Counted from the first letter of the stretch, positions 51,153-60,041 are shown. The stretch: 64,000 bases of DNA from Chitinophagaceae bacterium UBA4411 (GCA_002400415.1 DGQP01000003.1:124001-188000); one strand, 5' to 3'. The notes: generated by a model from the letters alone, not told the origin. Translations and numbers: made by a program.

Positions 51153-51761
51153 ATGGACTCTGTTAAATCGTTCCTGAATTATTTAAAAAGATTCACGGAT
51201 CTTACAGATGCTGATTTTAACCAGCACCTGTTACCGGTATGTAAAGTCAGGCGTTTTGGAAAGAAGGAAGTAATTACCAAAACGGGAGACGTTGAAAATT
51301 ATTTCAATTTTATCGTCAGGGGACTTGTCCGCAAATACTACAAAAAAGGCCACCATGAGATCAATACACAGATATCAATGGAAGGTCACCTGATCCTGAG
51401 CCAGGAATCATTCCACAGCCGGACACCTTCTGATTATACCATTGAAGCTATTGAATCGTCAACGCTGGTTTCTATTTCTTATGAAGATTTGGAAAGGGTT
51501 TACCAGCAATCTCATAAGATGGAACATTTGGGACGCCTGATCGTTACGTTTGCCATGATCATCAAAGATAACTGGCAGATGCAGATGGTGAAGATGACAC
51601 CAAGAGAACGTTTTTTGAATTTTGTGACCAAGAACCCTGAACTGATGCAGCGGGTGCCGCAAAAATACCTGGCTTCTTATCTCAATATCAAACCAGAAAC
51701 CTTTAGCCGGTTTAAACACCTGATAAAGGGCCATCTCGCAAAAATGGCAGTTAAAGGTTAA
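51153..51761 (+). CDS. Crp/Fnr family transcriptional regulator without Fe-S cysteines
   Basis: A 202-residue regulator. The N-terminal cyclic-nucleotide-binding-like beta-barrel covers about 20-115 (FGKKEVITKTGDVENYFNFIVRGLVRKYYKKG). The dimerisation helix is about 122-148 and the wHTH follows (about 150-200). The recognition helix has Glu182-Thr-Phe-Ser185-Arg186, the ExxSR arrangement that reads TTGAT in FNR proteins. There is only one Cys (Cys30), so it cannot carry the FNR [4Fe-4S] cluster, and the cNMP pocket lacks the Arg-Ala-Ala motif of CRP. The signal is therefore unknown. It is divergent from icd, shares a promoter palindrome with it and has a perfect FNR box ahead of its own ATG. 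Confidence 0.88.
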   Translation: MDSVKSFLNYLKRFTDLTDADFNQHLLPVCKVRRFGKKEVITKTGDVENYFNFIVRGLVRKYYKKGHHEINTQISMEGHLILSQESFHSRTPSDYTIEAIESSTLVSISYEDLERVYQQSHKMEHLGRLIVTFAMIIKDNWQMQMVKMTPRERFLNFVTKNPELMQRVPQKYLASYLNIKPETFSRFKHLIKGHLAKMAVKG

Positions 51762-53637
51762 CCACCAGCACCGGTATTTTAAGGTCATGCCGTACGGCAT
51801 TGATCGTTTCTCCATAGATCAGGTCGCGGATGCCTGTATGCCCATGTGCACCGATCACCAGCATTTCTGCCCCGCTTTCTTTTACCAAACGGACGATTTC
51901 TTTTGACCGGTTGCTATATCCCAGTTTGGCCTCAGCAGAAAATCCTTTTTCATTCAGTTGCCGGACATAGAATTCAAGATGTTCTTTGTCTTTCAGCGTT
52001 TCCATGTCATCACTATCCTGCTCATAAATACGGGCGGAAACGCTTTCCACGATATGGATCAGGCTATATGTGGTGTCTTTATTTCCCTGGCCGATAGCAT
52101 GGGATAATATTTTCTTATCATTTTCACTGAAGTCAAGCGCTACTGCAATTTTATAGTAGGAAGGCACTATTAATGAATGTAAACCTTCTGCTTCCGGGTG
52201 AAGTTGTATTGTCACCTCTTTCCGGTGTTTTTTCAGCAAAGGATACACAATGGAAATGACCAGCAGGGCTGTAAACAATATCCCCCCCAGTATGATCACC
52301 GCTTTCCAGAACATATTGTCAGAATGAGTGAAATAATCAATTGCTTCGCCTGAAACCATGCGGATGTTCAGGTATACCAGTACAGCTGTAATAAGCCATG
52401 CCAGCGCCTGCACCCACGGTTTGATAGCAAAGCTACCCATCGTTTTCTTATCACTTACAAAATGGATCAGGGGAATGATGGCAAAGCCCAATTGCAAACT
52501 CAGGATCACCTGGCTCAGGATCAGCAGGCTGTCAATATTATCTTCACCATTGATCAGGATTACGATAACAGCAGGAATGATTGCTACCAGCCTGGTGAGC
52601 AATCTTCTTACCCAGGGATTAATCCTCAGCCGGAGATAACCTTCCATTACTATTTGCCCGGCCAATGTTCCTGTTACTGTTGAACTCTGGCCTGCCGCAA
52701 TTAACGCGACGGCGAAGAGGGCAGGGGCCAGTTTTGTGCCTAAAAGCTGATCGAGTAAATGATGAGCATCTTTTATTTCTGCCACTTCAGTACGGCCTGT
52801 TTTAAAAAAAACAGCAGCAGCTAAAACAAGGATGGCCGCATTTACAAAGAAAGCAAGATTGAGGGCAATAAAGCTATCCCAAAAATTAAGCTTTAATGCT
52901 CTCCTGATCCCCTGCCTGTCTCTCTTTATTTTCCTGGTTTGAACCAGGGCAGAATGCAGATATAAATTATGCGGCATCACCGTGGCGCCGATGATACCGA
53001 TAGCTATATAGAGCGCAGCATCATTTGGAATATGTGGCACAAATCCAGCGGCTACTTCGCCGAGATCGGGTTTGGCTAAAATGATCTCAATTAAAAAAGA
53101 AGCACCAATAATAAATACGAGGGCGATGATGAATGCTTCCATTTTCCGCATTCCCAGGCGCTGCAAAAACAATAAGAGAAACGTATCCAGTACGGTAATC
53201 AATACACCCCAGATCAAAGGAAGCCCCGTTAATAATTGCAATCCGATGGCCATTCCCAGCACTTCAGCAAGATCGGTGGCAGCAATGGCTATTTCTGCCA
53301 GAATATACAGTGCAATATTTACTTTTCTGGGATAGGTCTCCCGGTTGGCTTGCGCCAGGTCTCTCCGCCTTACAATGCCAAGTCTTGCGGATAAACTTTG
53401 GAGCAGTAATGCCATCAGGTTGCTCATCAGCAGCACCCAGATCAGTTTATAACCAAACTGGCTGCCACCGGCCAGGTCAGTCGCCCAGTTACCCGGATCC
53501 ATGTAACCAACACTAACCAGGTAGGCAGGGCCAAAGAAGGACAATATCTTTCTCCAGACGGGCCGGTTGGTACGGGTGGTATCTATTGTTTCATGTACCT
53601 CACTCAGCGATATATCATGATGATTTTTATGCACCAT
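51751..53637 (-). CDS. mntH: Nramp-type divalent metal transporter fused to a universal stress protein domain
   Basis: A 628-residue protein. The first 460 residues are an Nramp transporter with eleven or so helices; the metal site is visible as DPGNW (Asp47-Trp51) and MPH (Met221-His223). The C-terminal 150 residues (about 480-628) are a universal stress protein domain beginning YYKIAVALDFSENDKKILSHA and ending with the ATP-loop-like GAHGHTGIRDLIYGETI and a PVLVV strand; the last Ser/Thr of the usual G-x2-G-x9-G(S/T) motif is Glu here. It should import Mn2+ or Fe2+ by proton symport. The gene overlaps the DtxR-type regulator by 11 bp, so both form an operon. Its 3' end overlaps the Crp/Fnr gene by 11 bp. 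Confidence 0.9.
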   Translation of the reverse strand: MVHKNHHDISLSEVHETIDTTRTNRPVWRKILSFFGPAYLVSVGYMDPGNWATDLAGGSQFGYKLIWVLLMSNLMALLLQSLSARLGIVRRRDLAQANRETYPRKVNIALYILAEIAIAATDLAEVLGMAIGLQLLTGLPLIWGVLITVLDTFLLLFLQRLGMRKMEAFIIALVFIIGASFLIEIILAKPDLGEVAAGFVPHIPNDAALYIAIGIIGATVMPHNLYLHSALVQTRKIKRDRQGIRRALKLNFWDSFIALNLAFFVNAAILVLAAAVFFKTGRTEVAEIKDAHHLLDQLLGTKLAPALFAVALIAAGQSSTVTGTLAGQIVMEGYLRLRINPWVRRLLTRLVAIIPAVIVILINGEDNIDSLLILSQVILSLQLGFAIIPLIHFVSDKKTMGSFAIKPWVQALAWLITAVLVYLNIRMVSGEAIDYFTHSDNMFWKAVIILGGILFTALLVISIVYPLLKKHRKEVTIQLHPEAEGLHSLIVPSYYKIAVALDFSENDKKILSHAIGQGNKDTTYSLIHIVESVSARIYEQDSDDMETLKDKEHLEFYVRQLNEKGFSAEAKLGYSNRSKEIVRLVKESGAEMLVIGAHGHTGIRDLIYGETINAVRHDLKIPVLVVNL

Positions 53638-54292
53638 ACTTTACAAAAATATTTTTTGCTAATTGTTCACTGATCGTAAATACAGGCTGACGGCCTGCTT
53701 TTACTTCCATAGAATTGTCAAACGAGAATTTCTTCTTCACTTCGAGTTTGGTGCCGATACCAATATTTTTGTGTTTCAGCAGTTCGAGTATTGCGCTGGA
53801 CTGGTCACTGACATGACTTACAATAGCTGCTTTATTAAGGGGCAGGTCCGGCAAACAAACCTGGCGGCTGGCTTCAATTTTTCCGTCCTCATCGGGTATC
53901 GGATCGCCGTGCGGATCTACTCTTGGGAAACCCAGAAACTCATCTAATTTATCAATCAGTTTTTTATTGCTTACATGTTCCAGGTGTTCGGCCACTTCAT
54001 GCACTTCATCCCAGGTAAATTTTAATTTTTCCGCCAAAAAATACTCCCACAACCGGTGGCGGCGGATAATACCCAGGGCTACTTTTTTCCCTTCATTACT
54101 CAGGCTGAAACCCTGGTAAGGTTCATAGTGTAATAATTTTTTTGCCTTCAGTTTCTTCATCATATCGGTAATCGAGGCTGGTTTGGCTTTTAATTCAGCG
54201 GCCAGTTCATTAGTGGTGACAAGGCCATCCTGTTGTTGCAGGTGATAAATGGCTTTGATATAATTCTCTTCACTGGTAGAATAGTTTAGCAC
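53627..54292 (-). CDS. mntR: DtxR/MntR family metal-dependent repressor
   Basis: A 221-residue regulator. The winged HTH (about 7-65: NYIKAIYHLQQQDGLVTTNELAAELKAKPASITDMMKKL) is followed by a metal-binding and dimerisation domain, where HRLWEYFLAEKLKFTWDEVHEVAEHLEHVSNKKLIDKL (about 79-116) has the usual Glu/His/Cys-site residues (His79, Glu83, Glu96-His97, Glu100), and FPRVDPHGDPIP. The C-terminal SH3-like FeoA domain is about 145-221. It should bind Mn2+ or Fe2+ and repress the transporter gene that overlaps its 3' end by 11 bp. A palindromic box at 54306-54321 covers its own -7 element, as expected for autoregulation. Confidence 0.9.
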   Translation of the reverse strand: MLNYSTSEENYIKAIYHLQQQDGLVTTNELAAELKAKPASITDMMKKLKAKKLLHYEPYQGFSLSNEGKKVALGIIRRHRLWEYFLAEKLKFTWDEVHEVAEHLEHVSNKKLIDKLDEFLGFPRVDPHGDPIPDEDGKIEASRQVCLPDLPLNKAAIVSHVSDQSSAILELLKHKNIGIGTKLEVKKKFSFDNSMEVKAGRQPVFTISEQLAKNIFVKYGA

Positions 54293-54305
54293 GGCTAAAT
54301 ATTTT

Positions 54306-54343
54306 TTTAGACAAATCTAAACTATTGCCGGCAGGCCGCCAAA
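54306..54343 (-). promoter_or_regulatory. mntR promoter with overlapping DtxR-type operator
   Basis: On the minus strand the -33 element TTTG (54343-54340) is separated by 20 bases from the -7 element TAGATTTG (54319-54312), a full consensus promoter. The -7 element lies inside a palindrome TTTAGACAAATCTAAA (54306-54321, arms TTTAGA/TCTAAA), 13 bp before the mntR ATG. Confidence 0.72.
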
Positions 54344-54398
54344 TGCCTTCTTTGAGGGTAAAGAGGAATCGCTTATTTTCGGATTCCAATTCACGCCC

Positions 54399-55382
54399 AT
54401 GACCCTTTACAGGAAATTGTTGCTCCTCGCTTTGTCTTTTATGTTGCTCACCGGCTGCAAAGACAAAAAAAAGCCTTCCCTGGCCGGTGATGATCCGGTT
54501 GAGGCATCCGATTTTGTAGAATTTTTTCCTGCCGCAGACTTGCCTTTTCAGTTTTCGGACAGCACTCTCTTAAAAAAAGACAACGATTCGTTGCGTATAA
54601 GTTACAAGGTGTTTACACAGTTTATTCCCGATTCTGTGCTGATGAAATTCTTTGGAAAAGAAAAGAAACTAAAAATATATCCGCTTGGAAAAGCAGAAGC
54701 AGTTAAAGAGACCTACCTCTTTGCAAAAATTAACGGGGCAGGTAAAAAAGCCGCCTTTGTCATTGCATTAGATAAAAGCAGTAAATTCATTGCCGCATTA
54801 CCGGCCGTAAGAACAGATCTTCCAAAATCCTCGGTAAGGACAACTGTCTTTGATAAACGATATACCATTACCAAGACTCAACTGCGAAAAAATGCAGATG
54901 GCAGTCTTAGTGAAGGAAAGGATGTATATGTGTTGAATGCAGATGCCGGTAATTTTATGCTGATTATGACCGATGCATTGGAAGACAAAGTGACAGAACT
55001 GATCAATCCTATTGACACATTACCCCGTAAACATAAATTGTCAGCTGATTACGCCATCGGGAAACTAAATCTTGTTTCCATCCGTGATGGGCGAAAAACA
55101 GATCGCCTTAGCTTTTTTATTCATTTTGAAAAAGACAACGGAGCCTGTACCGGGGAGTTAAAAGGAGAAGCGATAATCAGGTCTGCTAACCTGGCTGAAT
55201 ACAAAGTAGGTGGCGATCCCTGCGTCCTGCAATTCCGGTTCACCTCTTCTTCGGTTACATTAAAAGAAATGGAGGGCTGTGGAGCACACAGGGGGCTGCG
55301 TTGTGCGTTTGATGGTTCTTTCCCCAGGAAAAAAGAAATAAAGCCCAAAGCTGTAAAAACAAAGCTTGCCAAAAAAAGATAG
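54399..55382 (+). CDS. Lipoprotein of unknown function with C-terminal Lys-rich tail
   Basis: A 327-residue protein with a lipoprotein signal: hydrophobic LLLLALSFMLL and lipobox LTGC (Cys20). The mature part has beta-rich and acidic segments with repeated SLRISYKVF, TYLFAKINGAGKKAAFVIALDKSSKF and VYVLNADAGNFMLIMTDALED patterns, so it could be a beta-propeller-like or lipocalin-like domain. Near the end, ACTGELKGEAIIRSANLAEYKVGGDPCVLQFRF suggests a disulfide (Cys near 248 and 270). The last 20 residues are Lys-rich (PRKKEIKPKAVKTKLAKKR). No family is recognised. It is divergent from mntR with no sign of sharing its operator. Confidence 0.6.
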   Translation: MTLYRKLLLLALSFMLLTGCKDKKKPSLAGDDPVEASDFVEFFPAADLPFQFSDSTLLKKDNDSLRISYKVFTQFIPDSVLMKFFGKEKKLKIYPLGKAEAVKETYLFAKINGAGKKAAFVIALDKSSKFIAALPAVRTDLPKSSVRTTVFDKRYTITKTQLRKNADGSLSEGKDVYVLNADAGNFMLIMTDALEDKVTELINPIDTLPRKHKLSADYAIGKLNLVSIRDGRKTDRLSFFIHFEKDNGACTGELKGEAIIRSANLAEYKVGGDPCVLQFRFTSSSVTLKEMEGCGAHRGLRCAFDGSFPRKKEIKPKAVKTKLAKKR

Positions 55383-55515
55383 TTTACCTTAATTCTGCCT
55401 TGCCTGAAAGTTTGTAACTCTTTCATTACCTGTGAATAATTTCCTTTCGTGCCTAAATCTGTTTCCTATTCACAATTAAATTTTATATTGCAGCCTCGTG
55501 TAAAAAAGACACAAT

Positions 55516-57171
55516 ATGAGTTTTACTAAATATTCGGTTCCGTACCTCGTTGATCAGCCCTACAGCAAGAAAGTAGCTTACTTTTCCATGGAATTTGCCA
55601 CCCATCAGCCATTAAAAATCTACAGTGGCGGCCTGGGTTTCCTCGCCGGGTCTCATCTTCGCAGTGCTTATGAACTCCGCCAGAACCTGGTGGGTATCGG
55701 TATTTTATGGAAATATGGTTATTATGACCAGGCCCGTCACCAGGATCAGACTCTGCAGGTGACCTGGTATGAAAAATATTACAGTTTCCTGGAGGATACA
55801 GGCATCAAATTTCAGATAAACGTACATGAACATGCTGTTTGGGTAAAAGTCTATTACCTGAACCCGGAGACCTTTAAAACAGCGCCGCTGTTCTTATTAT
55901 CAACCGATGTTCCGGAAAACGATTATGTTTCCCAGACCATTACCCATCGCTTATATGATGCAAATGTGGCGACGAAAGTGGCCCAATTCATTTTGCTGGG
56001 TGTCGGGGGCGCCAAATTGATGGATGTAATTGGCTTCAACCCTGAATTATATCATCTGAATGAGGCGCATGGTTTATCCGCAGCTTTTTATCTCTACAAT
56101 AAGTACAATAATAATATTGAAGAAGTAAGAAAGCGGTTGGTATTTACCACACATACGCCGGAAGAAGCAGGTAATGAGAAGCATGATATCTATCTCTGCC
56201 ACAAGATGAGCTACTTCTGCGGTCTTTCGGTTGACCAGGTCAAGAAATTAACTGGTAACCCGGATGATCAGTTTAACCACTCATTAGCTGCATTACGATT
56301 TGCTAAATTAGCCAACGGTGTATCGCAATTGCATGGACAGGTATCAAGAATCATGTGGGGGCGTTATGAAAATATCTGCCCGATCATTTCTATCACCAAT
56401 GCGCAGAACTGGCGCTACTGGGCCGATAAACAATTATACCGGTTTATGGAAGCCGGGGATGATTATGGTATTGACGACCGCAAAAAATACCTGAAAAAAA
56501 GAGCCTTTGAAATTGTAGCTGATCAGACTGGTAAAATATTTAATCCTGATGTATTCACCATTGTATGGGCACGTCGCTTTGCAGGTTATAAAAGAGCCGG
56601 GATGCTGACTTTAGATGAAGAGAGATTTGAAAAATTATTAAACAACCCCGAGCGCCCTGTACAGATTATCTGGGCAGGTAAGCCATACCCGGTAGATCAC
56701 CCTGCCATCAGTGAGTTTAACCAGTTGGTGCACGTCAGTAAGAAATATAAGAATGTAGCAGTACTTACGGGGTATGAACTGACATTATCAAAAAGATTGA
56801 AGCAGGCGGCAGATTGCTGGTTAAATAACCCAAGAGTACCCAGGGAGGCTTCGGGAACCAGTGGTATGACCGCAGCAATGAATGGTGCCGTCAATTTTTC
56901 CACGGATGATGGTTGGATACCTGAGTTCATCAATCATGGTCATAATGGTTTCGTGGTTCCGAAGGCAGATTATGCCCGCATGGCCACGCATGAACAGGAC
57001 CAGTATGATCTGAATAAACTCTACGAGATATTGGAGAAGGAAATTCTCCCGTTGTATTATAATAATTATAGTACATGGCGCCAGGTGATGAAGAACGGAA
57101 TGCAGGATGTACGCTTCCAGTTTGACAGCAACCGGATGGCACATGAGTATTATGATTTGCTTTATAAATAA
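55516..57171 (+). CDS. glgP: Alpha-glucan family phosphorylase (GT35)
   Basis: A 551-residue cytosolic enzyme, the short type without the N-terminal DUF3417 domain (full-length glycogen phosphorylases have about 800 residues). Starts with YFSMEFATHQPLKIYSGGLGFLAGSHL, the ordinary N-terminal substrate-side motif; then LYHLNEAHGLSAAFYLY (about 181-197), VWARRFAGYKRAGMLTLD (about 353-370, the phosphate-binding Arg/Lys), and near the C-terminus REASGTSGMTAAMNGAVNFSTDDGW (about 439-463), which holds the pyridoxal-phosphate-site Lys/Gly/Thr environment. It phosphorolyses alpha-1,4-glucans to glucose-1-phosphate. It fits the GH13 alpha-amylase gene two genes away. It ends at the hairpin at 57189-57218. 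Confidence 0.88.
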   Translation: MSFTKYSVPYLVDQPYSKKVAYFSMEFATHQPLKIYSGGLGFLAGSHLRSAYELRQNLVGIGILWKYGYYDQARHQDQTLQVTWYEKYYSFLEDTGIKFQINVHEHAVWVKVYYLNPETFKTAPLFLLSTDVPENDYVSQTITHRLYDANVATKVAQFILLGVGGAKLMDVIGFNPELYHLNEAHGLSAAFYLYNKYNNNIEEVRKRLVFTTHTPEEAGNEKHDIYLCHKMSYFCGLSVDQVKKLTGNPDDQFNHSLAALRFAKLANGVSQLHGQVSRIMWGRYENICPIISITNAQNWRYWADKQLYRFMEAGDDYGIDDRKKYLKKRAFEIVADQTGKIFNPDVFTIVWARRFAGYKRAGMLTLDEERFEKLLNNPERPVQIIWAGKPYPVDHPAISEFNQLVHVSKKYKNVAVLTGYELTLSKRLKQAADCWLNNPRVPREASGTSGMTAAMNGAVNFSTDDGWIPEFINHGHNGFVVPKADYARMATHEQDQYDLNKLYEILEKEILPLYYNNYSTWRQVMKNGMQDVRFQFDSNRMAHEYYDLLYK

Positions 57172-57188
57172 AGAATTGTAAACAAGAT

Positions 57189-57218
57189 AAAAAGGTCTTC
57201 ATTAGTGAAGACCTTTTT
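57189..57218. terminator. Bidirectional terminator between glgP and ispH
   Basis: A 13-bp perfect stem (57189-57201 with 57206-57218) with four-base loop, A-run on the left and T-run on the right. It serves both convergent genes. Confidence 0.85.
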
Positions 57219-58438
57219 TATTCAAAATTTTTAATGAGCTGCCCGCCTGATATACTGACAGGAAAGAACCCCGCGAGTTTATTGATCACCCCCTCCACTA
57301 GTGCATCCGGGCAGGAGGCACCGCTGGTGATCAGAATTTTTACAGTTTCTTTCTCCGGTAAAAAGCCAGGGGTTGTTTTTTCTTCTTTAGTATGAAAGTT
57401 ATAATGCAATATTTCTGCGTCCGAAATTATTTTTTCTTCATTATTAATAAAATAAGTGGGTAGTTTTTCTTCGCAAAGCTCAACCAGGTGGGAAGTATTG
57501 GAAGAATTATATCCGCCTACCACAATTGCCAGGTCGGCAGGAGTCTCCAGCATAGCTGTTACGGCTGTCTGGTTATCATTCGTTGCATAGCAAAGTGTAT
57601 CTCTTGTTTCGGCAAAACGATCTTCGGCCACTACAGGATTGAAAGTGTCAATCATCACTGCTTTTAAATAATCAGCAATAGCTTGTGTATCGCTGGCCAG
57701 CATCGTGGTTTGATTGACCACGCCGATACGCTGCAGGTCTTTTGTTACATCAAAACCTGCTGAGAACTGTCCTTTGAATTCTTCTGCAAACAGGGAGGAG
57801 GGTTTTTCTCCTGTAATATATTTTGCCAGTTCTTTTGCCTGTTTCATGTCTTCCACTACCACAGAAGCAGCATTGGCGGCTGCATGAGAGAAGGTGGCCC
57901 TTGTCTCTTCATGTTTGGGCTTGCCGTGAATCACAATGGTATAATTCTTCCTGGCGATCACCTCACTGCGGTTCCACACTTTTTCTACAAAGGGACAGGT
58001 GGTATTGTATTTTTCTGTCTTTATGCCAATATCATTTAATTGCCTTTCAATATCCAATGTGGTGCCGAATGCCGGAATGATGACAATATCATCAGCGGTC
58101 AATTCATCAAATGATATTAGCTGTTTGCCGTAGGTGTCTTGCAGAAAAGTGATACCATGCGATTGCAGGTCGGCATTCACCTGTGGATTATGGATCATTT
58201 CGCTTAATAAGAAGATCCTTTTGTCCGGGTTTTCTTCAACAGTCCGGAAGGCGATCTCGATGGCGTTCTCCACACCATAGCAAAATCCAAAATGACGGGC
58301 TAAGTAAATTTGCAGTGGTCCGAAATCCAGCAGGGTGGGGGTAAAATCCTTCTTCATCTTGTCCGCCTCCTTCCGTTTTTTTTTGATAGCGGTGATCAGC
58401 GGACTCCGGTAAATGATGGGGACATCAAAACTCTTCAT
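57218..58438 (-). CDS. ispH: 4-Hydroxy-3-methylbut-2-enyl diphosphate reductase
   Basis: A 406-residue enzyme with all three Fe-S ligands of IspH: Cys53 in RHFGFCYGV, Cys148 in NTTCPFV, and Cys376 in TSGASCPD. Other family motifs present: LLSEMIHNPQVNADL (about 77-91) and VIHGKPKHEETRAT (about 169-182). It is longer than the 310-residue E. coli type, with an N-terminal 35-residue extension and internal additions normal for Bacteroidota and cyanobacterial IspH. It converts HMBPP to IPP and DMAPP, the last step of the MEP isoprenoid pathway. The -7 promoter element TATCTTTG lies only five bases before the ATG. Confidence 0.93.
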   Translation of the reverse strand: MKSFDVPIIYRSPLITAIKKKRKEADKMKKDFTPTLLDFGPLQIYLARHFGFCYGVENAIEIAFRTVEENPDKRIFLLSEMIHNPQVNADLQSHGITFLQDTYGKQLISFDELTADDIVIIPAFGTTLDIERQLNDIGIKTEKYNTTCPFVEKVWNRSEVIARKNYTIVIHGKPKHEETRATFSHAAANAASVVVEDMKQAKELAKYITGEKPSSLFAEEFKGQFSAGFDVTKDLQRIGVVNQTTMLASDTQAIADYLKAVMIDTFNPVVAEDRFAETRDTLCYATNDNQTAVTAMLETPADLAIVVGGYNSSNTSHLVELCEEKLPTYFINNEEKIISDAEILHYNFHTKEEKTTPGFLPEKETVKILITSGASCPDALVEGVINKLAGFFPVSISGGQLIKNFE

Positions 58439-58443
58439 GGCTG

Positions 58444-58451
58444 CAAAGATA
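58444..58451 (-). promoter_or_regulatory. -7 promoter element of ispH; implies leaderless mRNA
   Basis: The minus strand reads TATCTTTG, an exact TAnnTTTG match, with five bases to the ATG at 58438. Confidence 0.6.
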
Positions 58452-58598
58452 GCGAGAGAAGCGCAGAGAAGCCCGGAGCCCGGTGCCGGAAATTCCCGGA
58501 AGCATGTTAGTCTGATTAAGCAGGGTTTGGTGTATTCGTATTTCTGATCTCGTACTTCCGGCCCTGATTTCTTCTTATCTTTCGCAAAAGTTCAGACC

Positions 58599-59987
58599 AT
58601 GCGATACGCTCTGCTTGCTATTTCCCTTTCGGTATTGCTCAGTGCCTGCAAACTGATGAAGAAGGATGATGAAAAAGAAACCAAAAGTAAAAAGAGTATG
58701 ACCACAGCATTCAATGCCCCGGGCTGGGCCCGCAGTACTAATATCTATGAAGTGAACATCCGCCAGTACACAGAGGAAGGCACTTTCAATGCTTTTGCCA
58801 ATGAATTACCCCGGTTAAAAGATATGGGTGTGCAAACCTTATGGTTCATGCCCATTACACCCATCGCACAAAAAAACAAGAAAGGAACCTTGGGCAGCCC
58901 TTATGCCTGTTCTGATTATACTGCTATCAATCCTGAATTTGGAACCCTGGATGATTTTAAGAAGCTGGTAAAGCAGGCGCATGAAATGGGTTTTAAAGTA
59001 ATCATTGACTGGGTGGCAAATCATACCGGGTGGGATCACCGCTGGACAAAAGAACACCCGGAATACTATTTGAGAGATTCTGCCACCAACGATTTTCATA
59101 TTGCATCCGGCATGGATGATATTATTGAACTTGATTATAATAACCCGGCTACGGTGCAGGCCATGATTGATGCGATGAAATTCTGGGTTACGGAATGTGC
59201 TATTGATGGTTTTCGTTGTGACCTGGCCAGTTGGGTGGAATTACATTTCTGGCAAAAAGCAAGACCGGAAGTGGACGCCGTAAAGCCATTGTTCTGGCTG
59301 GGTGAATTTGATGAACTGGAAACACCCGATTACGGGAAAGTATTTGATGCCAGCTACACCTGGACATGGATGCATAAGACAAAAGATTTCTACCAGCAGC
59401 ATTTGCCACTGAGTGCAATTGATTCAATCCTGTACCGGTATAGTGCCATTGGAGATGGTTCCATGCGGGCCTGGTTCACCAGTAATCATGATGAGAACAG
59501 TTGGAATGGTACCGAGTATGAGAAGTATGGAGATATGGCCCAAGTTTTAGCTGTGTTCAGCGCTACCTGGAACGGCGTGCCGCTGATCTATTCAGGCCAG
59601 GAGTTGCCACTGTTAACTAAACGACTGGAGTTTTTTGAAAAAGATCCCATCCCCTGGACCGGGAAAAATGCGCTGCATGATTTTTATAAAACTTTATTTG
59701 CACTCAAAAAAAATAACCCGGCTCTCCGTGGGGGAGACAGTACCGTTAGAACGATCCATCTCTCAACAACGGATGAAGGACATATACTGGCTTATTTAAG
59801 AAAGAACGGGGAAAGAGAAGTATTGGTGGTGCTGAACCTTTCTGCTGTAAAAAATCTGCATTTTGATATTACTGATGAAAGCCTGAAAGGAGTTTTCAAA
59901 AATGTTTTTTCAGGTGCTGTTAATGATTTTACCGGCGAAAAGAGCTTTGAGATGCAGCCCTGGGAGTATTTAGTATATGAGAAGTGA
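58599..59987 (+). CDS. Alpha-amylase family (GH13) lipoprotein
   Basis: A 462-residue exported lipoprotein. The signal ends LLSAC with lipidated Cys17, followed by a Lys/Asp-rich tail (KLMKKDDEKETKSKK) of the kind that can act as a Bacteroidota lipoprotein export signal. The (beta/alpha)8 GH13 barrel carries the nucleophile Asp208 in GFRCDLASW, the acid/base Glu236 in FWLGEFDE and Asp298 in TSNHDEN; VIIDWVANHTGWDH (about 134-147) is conserved region I. The barrel is followed by a short beta domain (to 462). It acts on extracellular alpha-glucan. The alpha-glucan phosphorylase gene lies 1.4 kb upstream, separated by ispH. Confidence 0.9.
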   Translation: MRYALLAISLSVLLSACKLMKKDDEKETKSKKSMTTAFNAPGWARSTNIYEVNIRQYTEEGTFNAFANELPRLKDMGVQTLWFMPITPIAQKNKKGTLGSPYACSDYTAINPEFGTLDDFKKLVKQAHEMGFKVIIDWVANHTGWDHRWTKEHPEYYLRDSATNDFHIASGMDDIIELDYNNPATVQAMIDAMKFWVTECAIDGFRCDLASWVELHFWQKARPEVDAVKPLFWLGEFDELETPDYGKVFDASYTWTWMHKTKDFYQQHLPLSAIDSILYRYSAIGDGSMRAWFTSNHDENSWNGTEYEKYGDMAQVLAVFSATWNGVPLIYSGQELPLLTKRLEFFEKDPIPWTGKNALHDFYKTLFALKKNNPALRGGDSTVRTIHLSTTDEGHILAYLRKNGEREVLVVLNLSAVKNLHFDITDESLKGVFKNVFSGAVNDFTGEKSFEMQPWEYLVYEK

Positions 59988-60006
59988 TCAAAAAAAGGTT
60001 TTAAAT

Positions 60007-60041
60007 AAAAAAAGCCGCTTGTAAATCAAGCGGCTTTTTTT
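60007..60041. terminator. Bidirectional terminator between the GH13 and DegP-like genes
   Basis: A 15-bp stem (AAAAAAAGCCGCTTG with CAAGCGGCTTTTTTT) and five-base loop. Confidence 0.85.
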
